Shown here: in pieces, positions 50,821-61,836 of the stretch
Layout: the number at the start of each line of letters is the position of its first letter
Numbering within the stretch: the stretch's first letter is position 1
From: Escherichia coli
GTDB taxonomy: Bacteria > Pseudomonadota > Gammaproteobacteria > Enterobacterales > Enterobacteriaceae
Length of the DNA stretch: 64,000 nt
Direction: 5' to 3'
NCBI GenBank assembly: GCA_021307345.1
Contig: CP089930.1
Span: 992,001 to 1,056,000, forward strand
Program-made: the position numbers and the translations under genes
Notes under the pieces: model-generated
Databases searched by the model: none
Seen by the model: the letters and a program-made list of their open reading frames with translations, nothing else
What the model was told of the DNA's origin: nothing

Positions 50821-51084
50821 TATCATGATCAGGATATGGCAAAGCGGTTTCATCAAACCGATGTCAGTGGCGGCATGAGCGCCACGCCGCTTCCTGCACC
50901 GTCGCGCGACAGTCAGCGTCAGGCAGCGGCAAGTCAGTTTCAGCAACGAACACACGCCGCACCAGCCATTACGCGAGATACGCAACGTCAGGCTGCGGCA
51001 CAACGGTTTAATGAAGCGGAACACGATGGCAATTATGAAGATTTTCGCGAGTTCAGCCGTCGCCAACCACTGACCCAGCAGCAA

Positions 51085-51420
51085 AAGGATGCCGCTCGTC
51101 AGCGTTATCAGTCGGCCTCACCTGAACAGCGCCAGGCGTTCCGTGAGAGAATGCAGACTAACCCGCAGAACCAGCAGCGAAGAGAGGCGGCGCGTCAGCG
51201 TATTCAGTCCGCTTCACCTGAGCAGCGCCAGGCAGTCCGCGAGAAAATGCAGACTAACCCGAAGAACCAGCAGCGAAGAGATGCAGCGCGTGAGCGTATT
51301 CAGTCCGCATCACCAGAGCAGCACCCACTCAACCAACAGCAACGTGATAACGCCCGCCAGCGTATTCAATCGGCATCTCCTGAACAACGTCAGGTTTTTC
51401 GGGAGAAAGTTCAGGAGAAC
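51085..51420 (+). repeat. Tandem repeats in the 3' part of yacH
   Basis: Four units of about 27 codons built on AARQRIQSASPEQRQ and KMQTNPKNQQRR. The third unit is shortened (SPEQHPLNQQQRD), lacking about 11 residues that I remember in K-12 (…RQVFKEKVQQR…). Unequal recombination between units is the likely cause. Confidence 0.7.
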
Positions 51421-51547
51421 CGCCCGCAACGTCTAAACGACAGTAACCGTACTGCCAGGCTGAATAACGAGCAACGGTCTGCGGTACGTGAACGGTTGTC
51501 TGAGCGTGGAGCAAGAAGACTGGAAAGATAAATTGCAGGCGTAAAAA

Positions 51548-51569
51548 AAGCGGCGTTGTTAGCCGCTTA
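51548..51569 (+). terminator. Hairpin after yacH
   Basis: Stem AAGCGGC / GCCGCTT with a 7-nt loop, 17 bp after the yacH stop; T-tract weak. Confidence 0.55.
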
Positions 51570-51590
51570 AGACTGATGACAAACATCGAA

Positions 51591-51693
<103 letters not shown>

Positions 51694-51718
51694 ACAACGA
51701 GCACTTTGTCAACAATCT

Positions 51719-51743
51719 GAAGCGGCCAGAATAGCCGCTTCTT
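51719..51743 (-). terminator. lpd terminator hairpin
   Basis: Stem GAAGCGGC / GCCGCTTC with a 7-nt loop, about 30 bp beyond the lpd stop. T-richness is modest on both sides, so it may also stop transcripts coming from yacH. Confidence 0.7.
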
Positions 51744-51773
51744 AATTTGCCGGATGTTCCGGCACACGAAGAA

Positions 51774-53198
51774 TTACTTCTTCTTCGCTTTCGGGTTCGG
51801 CAGGTCAGTGATGCTACCTTCGAATATTTCTGCCGCCAGACCCACAGACTCATGCAGAGTCGGGTGCGCGTGGATGGTCAGCGCGATGTCTTCCGCGTCA
51901 CAACCCATTTCGATTGCCAGACCGATTTCACCCAGCAGCTCACCGCCGTTAGTACCGACAATTGCACCACCGATCACACGGTGAGATTCTTTGTCGAAAA
52001 TCAGTTTGGTCATACCGTCTGCGCAGTCGGAAGCGATAGCACGACCAGAAGCAGCCCACGGGAAGGTGGCGGTTTCGTAGCTGATGCCTTTCTCTTTCGC
52101 TTCTTTCTCAGTCAGACCTACCCATGCAACTTCTGGTTCGGTATAAGCGATAGACGGGATAACTTTCGGATCGAAGTAGTGTTTCTTACCTGCGATAACT
52201 TCAGCAGCAACGTGACCTTCGTGAACACCTTTGTGTGCCAGCATCGGCTGACCGACGATATCGCCGATAGCAAAGATGTGCGGTACGTTGGTACGCAGTT
52301 GTTTATCAACGCGGATGAAGCCACGGTCGTCCACTTCCACGCCTGCTTTACCTGCGTCGAGGTTTTTACCGTTCGGCACACGACCAATCGCTACCAGCAC
52401 GGCATCGTAACGCTGCGGTTCAGCCGGTGCTTTTTTGCCTTCCATCGTCACATAAATACCGTCTTCTTTCGCTTCAACGGCAGTAACTTTGGTTTCCAGC
52501 ATCAGGTTGAATTTCTTGCTGATACGCTTGGTGAAGACTTTAACGATGTCTTTGTCAGCCGCAGGGATAACCTGGTCGAACATTTCAACCACGTCAATCT
52601 GTGAACCCAGCGCGTGGTATACGGTTCCCATTTCCAGACCGATGATACCACCACCCATAACCAGCAGGCGTTCTGGTACTTCTTTCAGTTCCAGCGCGTC
52701 AGTGGAGTCCCAGATACGCGGATCTTCATGCGGAATAAACGGCAGTTGGATCGGGCGAGAACCCGCTGCGATGATCGCGTTATCGAAGTTGATCACGGTT
52801 TTACCGTTCTCACCTTCAACTTCCAGGGTGTTCGCCCCGGTGAATTTACCCAGACCGTTGACCACTTTGACTTTGCGGCCTTTCGCCATACCAGCCAGAC
52901 CACCGGTCAGCTGATTGATCACTTTCTCTTTCCAGGTACGAATCTTGTCGATATCGGTTTTCGGTTCACCGAAGACGATACCGTGTTCAGCCAGAGCTTT
53001 GGCTTCTTCGATAACTTTCGCTACGTGCAGCAGTGCTTTAGAAGGGATACAGCCGACGTTCAGGCAAACACCGCCGAGGGTGTTGTAGCGTTCTACGATT
53101 ACGGTTTCCAGACCTAAATCAGCGCAACGGAAGGCAGCAGAATAACCTGCGGGGCCTGCCCCAAGTACCACGACCTGAGTTTTGATTTCAGTACTCAT
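51774..53198 (-). CDS. lpd: Dihydrolipoamide dehydrogenase (E3)
   Basis: FAD flavoprotein shared by pyruvate and 2-oxoglutarate dehydrogenases and the glycine cleavage system. It has 474 residues from the second of two tandem ATGs. FAD site is VVLGAGPAGYSAAF, redox-active disulfide GGVCLNVGCIPSK, NAD site VMGGGIIGLEMG and the catalytic histidine pair region HAHPTLHE near the C-terminus. It has its own promoter region 53199-53489, and follows aceF after a terminator and an ERIC element. Confidence 0.98.
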   Translation of the reverse strand: MSTEIKTQVVVLGAGPAGYSAAFRCADLGLETVIVERYNTLGGVCLNVGCIPSKALLHVAKVIEEAKALAEHGIVFGEPKTDIDKIRTWKEKVINQLTGGLAGMAKGRKVKVVNGLGKFTGANTLEVEGENGKTVINFDNAIIAAGSRPIQLPFIPHEDPRIWDSTDALELKEVPERLLVMGGGIIGLEMGTVYHALGSQIDVVEMFDQVIPAADKDIVKVFTKRISKKFNLMLETKVTAVEAKEDGIYVTMEGKKAPAEPQRYDAVLVAIGRVPNGKNLDAGKAGVEVDDRGFIRVDKQLRTNVPHIFAIGDIVGQPMLAHKGVHEGHVAAEVIAGKKHYFDPKVIPSIAYTEPEVAWVGLTEKEAKEKGISYETATFPWAASGRAIASDCADGMTKLIFDKESHRVIGGAIVGTNGGELLGEIGLAIEMGCDAEDIALTIHAHPTLHESVGLAAEIFEGSITDLPNPKAKKK

Positions 53199-53227
53199 CA
53201 TGACCTCTATTTATTTATCTCCGGCGG

Positions 53228-53354
53228 TCATACCCGTCGTCTTTCAGGCCGCAGCGGCGTTAGCTTCACGCCCTCACCCCAGTCACTTACTTATGTAAGC
53301 TCCAGGGGATTCTGGCGCTTGCTACCTTGCTGCACCCAGAAATCCATAGGGTAT
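53228..53354. repeat. ERIC/IRU element between aceF and lpd
   Basis: Contains the conserved ERIC core CTCACCCCAGTCACTTACTT then ATGTAAGCTCC-n-GGGGATTC, an imperfect palindrome of about 127 bp. The extent is estimated from the family length. It takes up much of the 324-bp aceF-lpd gap and would be transcribed as a hairpin in the pdh-lpd read-through RNA. Confidence 0.88.
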
Positions 53355-53489
53355 GTGAAGTAATACCCTAACCACCACCGGGTCGTTCTATCCGTCGGTA
53401 TTTTACAAAATTGTTAACAATTTTTAAACAACAAACGGCAACCGATTTGTCTATTCGCTAATAATCTCAATACATTCATGAGATTACCA

Positions 53490-53520
53490 GAAAAAAGCCG
53501 GCCGATGGGCCGGCTCTTTT
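53490..53520 (-). terminator. aceF terminator
   Basis: On the minus strand, stem AGCCGGCC / GGCCGGCT followed by TTTTTTC, starting right after the aceF stop. It leaves lpd mostly under its own promoter, with partial read-through from pdhR-aceEF. Confidence 0.88.
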
Positions 53521-53522
53521 AT

Positions 53523-55421
53523 TTACATCACCAGACGGCGAATGTCAGACAGCGTGTTGTTAATGATGGTAATGAAACGGGCACCATCAGCACCGTCGAT
53601 CACGCGGTGGTCGAAGGAGAGAGAGATCGGCAGCATCAGACGCGGCACGAACTCTTTACCATTCCACACCGGCTCCATCGCGGACTTAGAAACGCCGAGG
53701 ATAGCCACTTCCGGCGCGTTCACAATCGGCGCGAAGTGGGTAGTACCCAGGCCGCCGATGCTGGAGATGGTGAAGCAACCGCCCTGCATTTCGCCCGCAG
53801 TCAGCTTACCGTCACGCGCTTTCTTAGAAATAGTCATCAGCTCGCGAGACAGCTCGATGATGCCTTTCTTGTTGACGTCTTTGAATACCGGAACAACCAG
53901 ACCGTTCGGGGTATCCACCGCCACACCGATGTTGATGTATTTCTTCAGGGTCAGACGCTGACCGTCCTCCGACAGCGAACTGTTGAAGCGAGGCATCTGC
54001 TCAAGTGCCGCAGCAACGGCTTTCATGATGAAGACAACTGGGGTTATCTTCACATCCAGCTTACGTTTCGCTGCTTCTTCGTTCTGCTGTTTACGGAACG
54101 CTTCCAGCTCGGTGATATCGGTTTTGTCGAAGTGAGTAACATGCGGGATCATCACCCAGTTACGGCTCAGGTTAGCACCAGAGATTTTCTGAATGCGGCC
54201 CAGTTCCACTTCTTCAATTTCACCAAACTTGCTGAAGTCCACCTTCGGCCACGGCAACATGCCAGGGATACCGCCGCCAGTCGCTGCCGGAGCCGCTTCT
54301 GCACGTTTGATAGCTTCTTTCACGTAAGCCTGAACGTCTTCGCGCAGGATACGACCTTTACGGCCAGTGCCCTTCACTTTCGCCAGGTTAACGCCAAACT
54401 CACGTGCCAGACGGCGGATCAGCGGAGTCGCGTGAACGTAAGCGTCGTTTTCAGCAAATTCAGATTTGCCTTCCGCTTTCGCAGCCGGTGCTACTGCCGG
54501 GGCTTCAGCTTTTGCTGCTGGAGCCGGAGCTGCCGCTTCCTGTTTCACCGGAGCTGCCGCAGGCGCTGCGCCTTCAACTTCGAAGATCATAATCAGCGAG
54601 CCAGTTTTCACTTTATCGCCAACGTTGACTTTCAGTTCCTTCACGACGCCCGCGAACGGAGCCGGAACTTCCATAGAGGCTTTGTCGCCTTCTACGGTGA
54701 TCAGTGACTGTTCAGCGGCAACTTTGTCGCCCACTTTCACCATCACTTCGGTCACTTCAACTTCGTCACCGCCGATATCCGGAACGTTAACTTCTTTCAC
54801 GCCAGCCGCTGGTGCAGATGCTGCTGCCGGAGCCGCTTCCTGTTTAGCCGCCGGAGCCGGAGCTGCCGCACCTGCTTCACCCGCAACTTCGAAGATCATA
54901 ATCAGCGAGCCGGTAGACACTTTGTCGCCAACGTTCACTTTGATCTCTTTCACGGTGCCTGCAAACGGCGCCGGAACTTCCATAGAAGCCTTGTCGCCTT
55001 CAACGGTGATCAGCGACTGTTCAGCTTCAACTTTATCGCCCACTTTCACCAGGATTTCGGTCACTTCGACTTCGTCGCTGCCGATATCCGGAACGTTAAC
55101 ATCTTTTGCCGCCGCTGCCGCTGGTGCTGCTGCCGGAGCGGCTTCTTTCTTCTCTTCTGCCTGAGCAGGTGCAGCGTCAGCTGCACCGTCGGCGGAATCG
55201 AAAATCATAATCAGTGCGCCGGTCTGGGTTTTGTCGCCAACAGAGACTTTGATCTCTTTAACGATACCCGCCTGCGGAGACGGTACTTCCATAGAGGCTT
55301 TGTCGCCTTCTACGGTGATCAGCGACTGTTCGGCTTCAACTTTGTCGCCCACTTTGACCAGGATCTCGGTGATTTCAACTTCATCAGCCCCGATGTCCGG
55401 TACTTTGATTTCGATAGCCAT
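53523..55421 (-). CDS. aceF: Dihydrolipoamide acetyltransferase (E2)
   Basis: Core of the pyruvate dehydrogenase complex. It has 632 residues: three lipoyl domains with the lysine in GDKASME at about 41, 144 and 245, joined by Ala/Pro linkers, then a peripheral-subunit-binding domain ([17 protein letters not shown]) near 325, and the catalytic domain ending with [13 protein letters not shown]-12 has 630, a difference that could lie in the linkers. It is 15 bp after aceE. Confidence 0.98.
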   Translation of the reverse strand: MAIEIKVPDIGADEVEITEILVKVGDKVEAEQSLITVEGDKASMEVPSPQAGIVKEIKVSVGDKTQTGALIMIFDSADGAADAAPAQAEEKKEAAPAAAPAAAAAKDVNVPDIGSDEVEVTEILVKVGDKVEAEQSLITVEGDKASMEVPAPFAGTVKEIKVNVGDKVSTGSLIMIFEVAGEAGAAAPAPAAKQEAAPAAASAPAAGVKEVNVPDIGGDEVEVTEVMVKVGDKVAAEQSLITVEGDKASMEVPAPFAGVVKELKVNVGDKVKTGSLIMIFEVEGAAPAAAPVKQEAAAPAPAAKAEAPAVAPAAKAEGKSEFAENDAYVHATPLIRRLAREFGVNLAKVKGTGRKGRILREDVQAYVKEAIKRAEAAPAATGGGIPGMLPWPKVDFSKFGEIEEVELGRIQKISGANLSRNWVMIPHVTHFDKTDITELEAFRKQQNEEAAKRKLDVKITPVVFIMKAVAAALEQMPRFNSSLSEDGQRLTLKKYINIGVAVDTPNGLVVPVFKDVNKKGIIELSRELMTISKKARDGKLTAGEMQGGCFTISSIGGLGTTHFAPIVNAPEVAILGVSKSAMEPVWNGKEFVPRLMLPISLSFDHRVIDGADGARFITIINNTLSDIRRLVM

Positions 55422-55435
55422 TATTCTTTTACCTC

Positions 55436-58099
55436 TTACGCCAGACGCGGGTTAACTTTTTCTGCATCGATGTTGAATTTGGCGATTGCGTCAGCAACCA
55501 CTTTCTTATCGATTTCGCCACGTTTAGCCAGTTCGCCCAGCGCCGCAACCACTACGTAGGAAGCATCAACTTCGAAGTGGTGACGCAGGTTCTCACGGCT
55601 GTCGGAACGACCGAAGCCATCAGTACCCAGGACGCGGTAGTCGTCAGCCGGTACGTAAGTACGGACCTGCTCAGCGAACAGTTTCATATAGTCGGTAGAT
55701 GCCACTGCCGGAGCGTCGTTCATCACCTGAGCGATGTACGGAACGCGCGGAGTTTCCAGCGGGTGCAGCATGTTCCAGCGTTCACAATCCTGACCATCAC
55801 GCGCCAGTTCGGTGAAGGAGGTCACGCTATAGACGTCAGAACCTACGCCGTAATCTTTCGCCAGGATCTGTGCTGCTTCACGGACGTGACGCAGGATAGA
55901 ACCGGAGCCCAGCAGCTGAACTTTACCTTTGCTACCTTCAATGGTTTCGAGTTTGTAGATACCTTTACGGATACCTTCCTCAGCACCTTCCGGCATTGCC
56001 GGCATGTGGTAGTTTTCGTTCAGCGTGGTGATGTAGTAGTAAACGTTCTCTTGTTTTTCACCGTACATACGCTCCAGACCGTCATGCATAATGACAGCAA
56101 CTTCGTAAGCGTAAGCCGGGTCGTAAGAGATACAGTTCGGGATAGTCAGCGACTGAATATGGCTGTGACCATCTTCGTGCTGCAGACCTTCACCGTTCAG
56201 GGTGGTACGACCGGAAGTACCGCCGATCAGGAAGCCACGCGCTTGCTGGTCGCCAGCCGCCCAGCACAGATCGCCGATACGCTGGAAGCCGAACATCGAG
56301 TAATAGATGTAGAACGGAATCATCGGCAGATTGTTGGTGCTGTAAGAGGTCGCCGCTGCCAGCCAGGAACAACCTGCGCCCAGCTCGTTGATCCCTTCCT
56401 GCAGAATCTGACCTTTCTCGTCTTCTTTATAGTAAGCAACCTGCTCGCGGTCCTGCGGGGTGTACTGCTGACCGTTCGGGCTGTAAATACCAATCTGACG
56501 GAACAGACCTTCCATACCGAAAGTACGAGCTTCATCGGCGATGATCGGCACCAGGCGGTCTTTGATCGACTTGTTCTTCAGCATCACGTTCAGGGCACGA
56601 ACGAAAGCGATAGTGGTAGAAATCTCTTTGCTCTGCTCTTCCAGCAGCGCGCCGAAGTCTTGCAGGCTCGGCAGCTCAAGCTTCTCGGTGAAGTTCGGCT
56701 GACGGCTTGGCAGATAACCGTGCAGTTTCTGACGCTGAGCGTGCAGATAGGTATGCTCTTCAGAACCTTCCGGGAAGGTGATGTACGGCAGTTTTTCGAT
56801 ATCTGCATCAGACACCGGCACATTGAAACGGTCGCGGATGTGACGCACGCCGTCCATGTTCATTTTCTTAACCTGGTGCGCGATGTTTTTACCTTCAGCC
56901 GCGTCGCCCATGCCGTAACCTTTAATGGTATGAGCAAGGATTACTGTCGCTTTGCCTTTGGTTTCCTGCGCTTTCTTAAATGCAGCGTAGATTTTCTTCG
57001 GATCGTGACCACCACGGTTCAGTGCCCAGATCTGCTCGTCAGTCCAGTCTGCAACCAGTGCTGCGGTTTCAGGATATTTACCGAAGAAGTGTTCACGAAC
57101 GTACGCACCATCTTTCGATTTGAAGGTCTGGTAGTCGCCGTCAACGGTTTCGTTCATCAGCTGGATCAGTTTACCGCTGGTATCTTTACGCAGCAGTTCA
57201 TCCCAACGGCTACCCCACATCACTTTGATCACGTTCCAGCCAGCACCTTCGAAGATGCCTTCCAGTTCGTTGATGATCTTGCCGTTACCAGTTACCGGGC
57301 CGTCAAGACGCTGCAGGTTACAGTTGATAACGAAGACCAGGTTATCCAGTTTTTCACGGGTAGCGATGGTGATCGCACCTTTGGATTCCGGTTCGTCCAT
57401 TTCACCGTCGCCGAGGAACGCGTAAACGGTCTGTTTAGAGGTATCTTTCAGGCCACGGTGTTCCAGATATTTCAGGAATTTAGCCTGGTAAATAGCACCA
57501 ATCGGACCCAGACCCATAGATACGGTCGGGAACTGCCAGAATTCCGGCATCAGTTTCGGGTGCGGATAGGAAGAGAGGCCATTGCCGTGAACTTCCTGAC
57601 GGAAGTTATCGAGCTGCTCCTGAGTCAGACGACCCTCCAGGAAAGCACGAGCGTAAACGCCCGGGGAGATGTGACCCTGGAAGTAAACCAGGTCGCCGCC
57701 ATCCTGCTCGTTGCGTGCACGGAAGAAGTGGTTAAAGCACACATCATAAATGGTTGCGGAAGACTGGAAGGATGCCATGTGGCCGCCCAGTTCCAGATCT
57801 TTTTTGGATGCACGCAGAACCGTCATGATGGCGTTCCAGCGGATAGCTGAACGAATACGGCGTTCCAGTTCCAGATTACCCGGATACTCCGGTTGTTCTT
57901 CAACGGGGATGGTGTTGATGTAGTTGCTGACGCCGGTGCCTGCGGCTACGTTGACTCCGCCTTTGCGGGCTTCAGCAAGCAGTTGGTCGATCAGATACTG
58001 AGCACGCTCAACACCTTCTTCACGGATGACCGATTCGATCGCCTGGAGCCAGTCGCGAGTTTCGATCGGATCCACGTCATTTGGGAAACGTTCTGACAT
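55436..58099 (-). CDS. aceE: Pyruvate dehydrogenase E1 component
   Basis: Thiamine-diphosphate homodimeric E1 that decarboxylates pyruvate and acetylates the E2 lipoyl group. The 887 residues equal K-12. The ThDP motif begins GDGEMDEPE near 230 and ends with NCNLQ near 260. A histidine-rich catalytic loop is in the middle segment. It is the second gene of pdhR-aceEF, 160 bp downstream of pdhR. Confidence 0.98.
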   Translation of the reverse strand: MSERFPNDVDPIETRDWLQAIESVIREEGVERAQYLIDQLLAEARKGGVNVAAGTGVSNYINTIPVEEQPEYPGNLELERRIRSAIRWNAIMTVLRASKKDLELGGHMASFQSSATIYDVCFNHFFRARNEQDGGDLVYFQGHISPGVYARAFLEGRLTQEQLDNFRQEVHGNGLSSYPHPKLMPEFWQFPTVSMGLGPIGAIYQAKFLKYLEHRGLKDTSKQTVYAFLGDGEMDEPESKGAITIATREKLDNLVFVINCNLQRLDGPVTGNGKIINELEGIFEGAGWNVIKVMWGSRWDELLRKDTSGKLIQLMNETVDGDYQTFKSKDGAYVREHFFGKYPETAALVADWTDEQIWALNRGGHDPKKIYAAFKKAQETKGKATVILAHTIKGYGMGDAAEGKNIAHQVKKMNMDGVRHIRDRFNVPVSDADIEKLPYITFPEGSEEHTYLHAQRQKLHGYLPSRQPNFTEKLELPSLQDFGALLEEQSKEISTTIAFVRALNVMLKNKSIKDRLVPIIADEARTFGMEGLFRQIGIYSPNGQQYTPQDREQVAYYKEDEKGQILQEGINELGAGCSWLAAATSYSTNNLPMIPFYIYYSMFGFQRIGDLCWAAGDQQARGFLIGGTSGRTTLNGEGLQHEDGHSHIQSLTIPNCISYDPAYAYEVAVIMHDGLERMYGEKQENVYYYITTLNENYHMPAMPEGAEEGIRKGIYKLETIEGSKGKVQLLGSGSILRHVREAAQILAKDYGVGSDVYSVTSFTELARDGQDCERWNMLHPLETPRVPYIAQVMNDAPAVASTDYMKLFAEQVRTYVPADDYRVLGTDGFGRSDSRENLRHHFEVDASYVVVAALGELAKRGEIDKKVVADAIAKFNIDAEKVNPRLA

Positions 58100-58259
58100 G
58101 GGTTATTCCTTATCTATCTAATAACGTTGAGTTTTCTGGAACCTGTCCCATTGAACTCTCACCGGAAAGCTCAATAAGACAGGTTCTACGTTTAGTTGCC
58201 GCGCTTTTATATGCGCTTGATTTACAACATCTTCTGGCTAATTTTCACCAGAAAAATCA

Positions 58260-59024
58260 CTAATTCTTTCGTTGCTCCAGACGGCGCAGAGAACGCTCAC
58301 GGCGACTCTCTTCACGGCTTCTGTCGAGCAAAATTTCTTCGATAAAGGCCAGATGGCGATGTGATGCTTCGCGCGCTTCTTCCGGCTTACCGGCCATAAT
58401 CGCTTCGAATATGCGGGTGCGGTGACTACTCACCAGCGGCAGCATCTCGCGACGCGAATAGAGCAATTCGAAGTTCTGACGGACATTCTGAGCCAACATC
58501 GGCTCCATACACCTTAGCAGATGAAGCAGAACCACATTGTGGGCCGCTTCGGTGACGGCAATCTGATACTGGAGTACGGCGTTTGATTCCGCGTCCAGAT
58601 CGCCAGACTGCTGCGCCAGCTCTATGGCGTGATGGAGTTCACGGATGCGTTCCTTGTCTTCATCGGTACTACGCAGCGCGGCGTAATAAGCGGCGATACC
58701 TTCCAGGGCGTGTCGTGTTTCGAGCAAGTCATACTGTGATTCAGGATGGTCGGAGAGCAGCTCCACCAGCGGATCGCTGAAACTTTGCCAGAGGCTGCTC
58801 TGGACAAAAGTGCCGCCACCCTGGCGACGAAGCAACAAGCCCTTCGCTTCGAGACGTTGAATCGCCTCACGCAAGGAGGGACGGGAGACGTCGAACTGTT
58901 TCGCCAGTTCGCGTTCCGGTGGGAGTTTTTCGCCCGGACGAAGTGTGCCTTCGAGGATCAAAAACTCCAGTTGCTGCTCAATCACATCGGAGAGTTTTGG
59001 TTGGCGGATTTTGCTGTAGGCCAT
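58260..59024 (-). CDS. pdhR: PdhR transcriptional repressor
   Basis: GntR/FadR-family repressor of the pdhR-aceEF-lpd operon, released by pyruvate. It has 254 residues from MAYSKIRQP; longer in-frame starts to 59057 lie within the operator region. The N-terminal winged HTH is [26 protein letters not shown], in two pieces near 40-65. The C-terminal FCD effector domain contains the metal-binding histidines. An operator for itself is at 59056-59072. Confidence 0.98.
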
Positions 59025-59055
59025 GAGTTCCTGTCTTAAGCCACTTGCCGAAGTC

Positions 59056-59072
59056 AATTGGTCTTACCAATT
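59056..59072. promoter_or_regulatory. PdhR operator
   Basis: AATTGGTCTTACCAATT is a perfect dyad with the known PdhR core ATTGGTnnnACCAAT. It lies 32-48 bp before the pdhR ATG, giving autorepression of the pdh operon. Confidence 0.92.
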
Positions 59073-59477
59073 TCATGTCTGTGACGCTAAAGTAACAAAG
59101 TATTCACCTCATGTCCATACAGGTTTTGATTGAAATCATGAAACTGTGCACATTTTAACAACTTGACACATATGACGTTTCAAAGTTGTAACTATGCACA
59201 AATGTAGACTTTACGTGAGCAATGGTTTTTTTAACGTTTATTAAACTATAAAAATCCGAATTGAACCGATTCACTTACCAATTTTTCGATTTTTAATGCT
59301 ATTAAAACGAATTTATATTCATTTATTGCGGTGGGGGTGTTTCGGGGCTTCCCTTTACAAACGATTTCTTTTTAGGCAACTCATCTTCAACCTGGCATAA
59401 AGCGAGTGCATTCGCTGCCGCATACCATTATTCTTGATCTGACGGAAGTCCCTTTGTAACAATTCAAACGCCTTTGA

Positions 59478-59495
59478 TGTAAACAAATTAATACA
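59478..59495. promoter_or_regulatory. TyrR-like box upstream of aroP
   Basis: TGTAAACAAATTAATACA fits the TGTAAA-N6-TTTACA consensus in 10 of 12 positions. It lies about 70 bp before the aroP ATG, where TyrR represses this gene. Confidence 0.65.
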
Positions 59496-59565
59496 ACAAA
59501 CGGAATTGCAAACTTACACACGCATTACTGCGTAGATCAAAAAAACAATCACCGCACGAGGTTTC

Positions 59566-60939
59566 ATGATGGAAGGTCAACAGCACGGCGAGCAGCTAAA
59601 GCGCGGCCTTAAAAACCGCCATATCCAGCTTATCGCGCTGGGTGGCGCGATAGGAACCGGGCTATTCCTGGGAAGCGCCTCCGTAATACAGTCCGCAGGG
59701 CCAGGGATTATCCTGGGTTACGCTATTGCCGGGTTTATCGCCTTTCTGATCATGCGTCAGTTAGGTGAAATGGTGGTCGAAGAACCGGTAGCAGGCTCCT
59801 TCAGCCACTTTGCTTATAAATACTGGGGCAGCTTTGCTGGTTTCGCCTCTGGCTGGAACTACTGGGTACTGTACGTTTTAGTTGCCATGGCAGAGCTTAC
59901 TGCCGTCGGCAAATACATTCAGTTCTGGTATCCGGAAATCCCCACCTGGGCTTCGGCCGCCGTATTCTTTGTGGTGATCAACGCCATCAACCTGACCAAC
60001 GTTAAAGTGTTTGGCGAGATGGAGTTCTGGTTTGCCATTATCAAAGTTATCGCGGTGGTGGCGATGATCATCTTCGGTGGCTGGCTGCTGTTTAGCGGCA
60101 ACGGTGGCCCGCAGGCGAGCGTTAGCAACCTGTGGGATCAAGGTGGCTTCCTGCCGCACGGCTTCACCGGGCTGGTGATGATGATGGCGATTATCATGTT
60201 CTCGTTCGGCGGTCTGGAACTGGTGGGCATCACCGCAGCAGAAGCAGATAACCCGGAGCAAAGTATTCCCAAAGCGACTAATCAGGTTATCTACCGCATC
60301 CTGATTTTCTACATTGGTTCCTTAGCCGTTCTGCTCTCCCTGATGCCGTGGACGCGCGTTACCGCCGATACCAGTCCGTTTGTGCTGATCTTCCACGAGT
60401 TGGGCGATACTTTTGTAGCTAACGCCCTGAATATCGTGGTGTTGACGGCGGCGCTTTCGGTTTATAACAGTTGCGTCTACTGCAACAGCCGTATGCTTTT
60501 CGGTCTGGCACAACAAGGAAACGCACCGAAAATGCTCGCTTCCGTCGATAAACGCGGCGTACCGGTAAACACCATTCTGGTCTCTGCGCTGGTTACGGCA
60601 TTGTGCGTACTGATTAACTACCTTGCCCCAGAGTCCGCATTCGGCCTGTTAATGGCGCTGGTGGTTTCCGCTCTGGTGATCAACTGGGCGATGATTAGCC
60701 TGGCACATATGAAGTTCCGCCGCGCTAAGCAAGAACAAGGTGTGATAACTCGTTTCCCTGCCCTGCTCTATCCACTGGGTAACTGGATCTGCCTGCTATT
60801 TATGGCGGCGGTACTGGTGATTATGCTGATGACGCCGGGAATGGCGATTTCGGTTTACCTGATCCCGGTATGGCTGCTCGTGTTAGGCATCGGTTATCTG
60901 TTTAAAGAGAAAACCGCAAAAGCCATAAAAGCGCATTAA
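59566..60939 (+). CDS. aroP: Aromatic amino acid permease AroP
   Basis: APC-family proton symporter for phenylalanine, tyrosine and tryptophan in the inner membrane. It has 457 residues with 12 helices. The N-terminal family signature is LKRGLKNRHIQLIALGGAIG, followed by GTGLFLGSA. A start at the adjacent second ATG (residue 2) is equally possible. A terminator follows, and ampE is convergent. Confidence 0.97.
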   Translation: MMEGQQHGEQLKRGLKNRHIQLIALGGAIGTGLFLGSASVIQSAGPGIILGYAIAGFIAFLIMRQLGEMVVEEPVAGSFSHFAYKYWGSFAGFASGWNYWVLYVLVAMAELTAVGKYIQFWYPEIPTWASAAVFFVVINAINLTNVKVFGEMEFWFAIIKVIAVVAMIIFGGWLLFSGNGGPQASVSNLWDQGGFLPHGFTGLVMMMAIIMFSFGGLELVGITAAEADNPEQSIPKATNQVIYRILIFYIGSLAVLLSLMPWTRVTADTSPFVLIFHELGDTFVANALNIVVLTAALSVYNSCVYCNSRMLFGLAQQGNAPKMLASVDKRGVPVNTILVSALVTALCVLINYLAPESAFGLLMALVVSALVINWAMISLAHMKFRRAKQEQGVITRFPALLYPLGNWICLLFMAAVLVIMLMTPGMAISVYLIPVWLLVLGIGYLFKEKTAKAIKAH

Positions 60940-60948
60940 TCTCTCTAC

Positions 60949-60973
60949 GCCCTCACCCTCGCTGGGTGAGGGC
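60949..60973. terminator. Terminator between aroP and ampE
   Basis: Stem GCCCTCACCC / GGGTGAGGGC with a 5-nt loop, 9 bp after aroP; shared by the convergent ampE. Confidence 0.8.
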
Positions 60974-60981
60974 TACAATCT

Positions 60982-61836
60982 TTACACTAACGCTCCGTAA
61001 ATCGTCAGTAGCGCAATCACCACCACAACCACGAACGAAGTTTTCTTCGCCATTGAAACCGCTGCTTTCGGCGTCTCCACCTTATCAACATGCGGTTCAC
61101 GCGCCAGAGAGAACTGCGCCAGACGCGTTAACACCTGATATTGCGAAGTATGGAAATCACCCAGCGAAGCAAACCAGGCAGGTAATGCTTTCTCACCGTG
61201 ACCGATCAAGGCATATACCACACCCGCAAGACGAACCGGCACCCAATCCAGCACATGAAGCACGGCATCAATGCCGGACTGTAAACGATGATGCGGCGTC
61301 TGGTAACGCGCCAGCCAGTATTGCCATGCACGCAAAAACGCATACCCCATCAGCGTAACTGGCCCCCAGGTTCCCCCTACAATCAACCAGAACAGCGGCG
61401 CCAGGTAAAAACGGAAATTGATCCACAGCAGTGCATTTTGCAGCTCACGCAAGAACTCACGTTCATCACAACCTGCAGGAACACCGTGAATCATGGTTAA
61501 TTCGCCAGCCATCGTGGAACGGGCATGGTTATCGTTACGTGAAGCGGCTGTCAGATATGCATGATAATGGAGACGCACTTTACCCGCGCCAATACACAGT
61601 AAACCAAGCAACAGCCATACCAGCAGCGTAGGGACGTTGAACAATAACCCATGCAACGCGCGCAACAGCAAAAAAGTCACTCCCATCGCAATAATGGTCA
61701 TACCTAACGTGCGCCCCAGCGAAAAATGTTTCACCCGCCGAAAGAACGCTTCAAGACGGTGATCAAGCTGCCAGTGCTCGCCCAACTTAAACAGGCGCTC
61801 AAAAATTAGCACCAGTAAGGTTGTAAATAGCGTCAT
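60982..61836 (-). CDS. ampE: AmpE inner-membrane protein
   Basis: 284-residue membrane protein of the ampDE operon with about four helices (for example [16 protein letters not shown] and a C-terminal [18 protein letters not shown]). It contains an ATP-binding-like region according to the literature, but no clear Walker motif is visible. Proposed as a sensor linked to beta-lactamase regulation; not firmly established. Its ATG overlaps the ampD stop by 4 nt. Confidence 0.95.
   Translation of the reverse strand: MTLFTTLLVLIFERLFKLGEHWQLDHRLEAFFRRVKHFSLGRTLGMTIIAMGVTFLLLRALHGLLFNVPTLLVWLLLGLLCIGAGKVRLHYHAYLTAASRNDNHARSTMAGELTMIHGVPAGCDEREFLRELQNALLWINFRFYLAPLFWLIVGGTWGPVTLMGYAFLRAWQYWLARYQTPHHRLQSGIDAVLHVLDWVPVRLAGVVYALIGHGEKALPAWFASLGDFHTSQYQVLTRLAQFSLAREPHVDKVETPKAAVSMAKKTSFVVVVVIALLTIYGALV

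Larger units (their letters stand above)
48946..51531 (+). pseudogene. yacH: yacH interrupted by IS1
   Basis: Predicted envelope-exposed protein with DUF3300-type N-terminal half (STAQIDQWVAPVALYPDSLLSQVLMAS), a membrane or signal helix near residue 5-28, a His/Asp-rich DDDDHDHHHDDDDYHHH segment and a C-terminal coiled repeat region. IS1 occupies 50044-50811. Joining 48946-50043 to 50821-51531 restores one 602-codon frame (K-12 has about 617). The truncated first part would run 15 codons or so into the IS and stop by 50124. It is thus inactivated by a recent insertion. Function is unknown. Confidence 0.93.
59025..59565. promoter_or_regulatory. pdhR/aroP divergent control region
   Basis: 541 bp with no gene. 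It holds the PdhR operator near the pdhR start and a TyrR-like box near aroP, both annotated separately, and A/T-rich stretches between 59130 and 59330. No other element could be named. Confidence 0.6.

Noticed and set aside
53478-54707. A 409-codon open frame opposite aceF
   Set aside because: Antisense shadow of the aceF catalytic domain and linkers; no start context or family.
55577-57850. A 757-codon open frame on the plus strand, opposite aceE
   Set aside because: Antisense shadow of aceE, rich in His/Arg/Phe as such shadows are, and with no domain.
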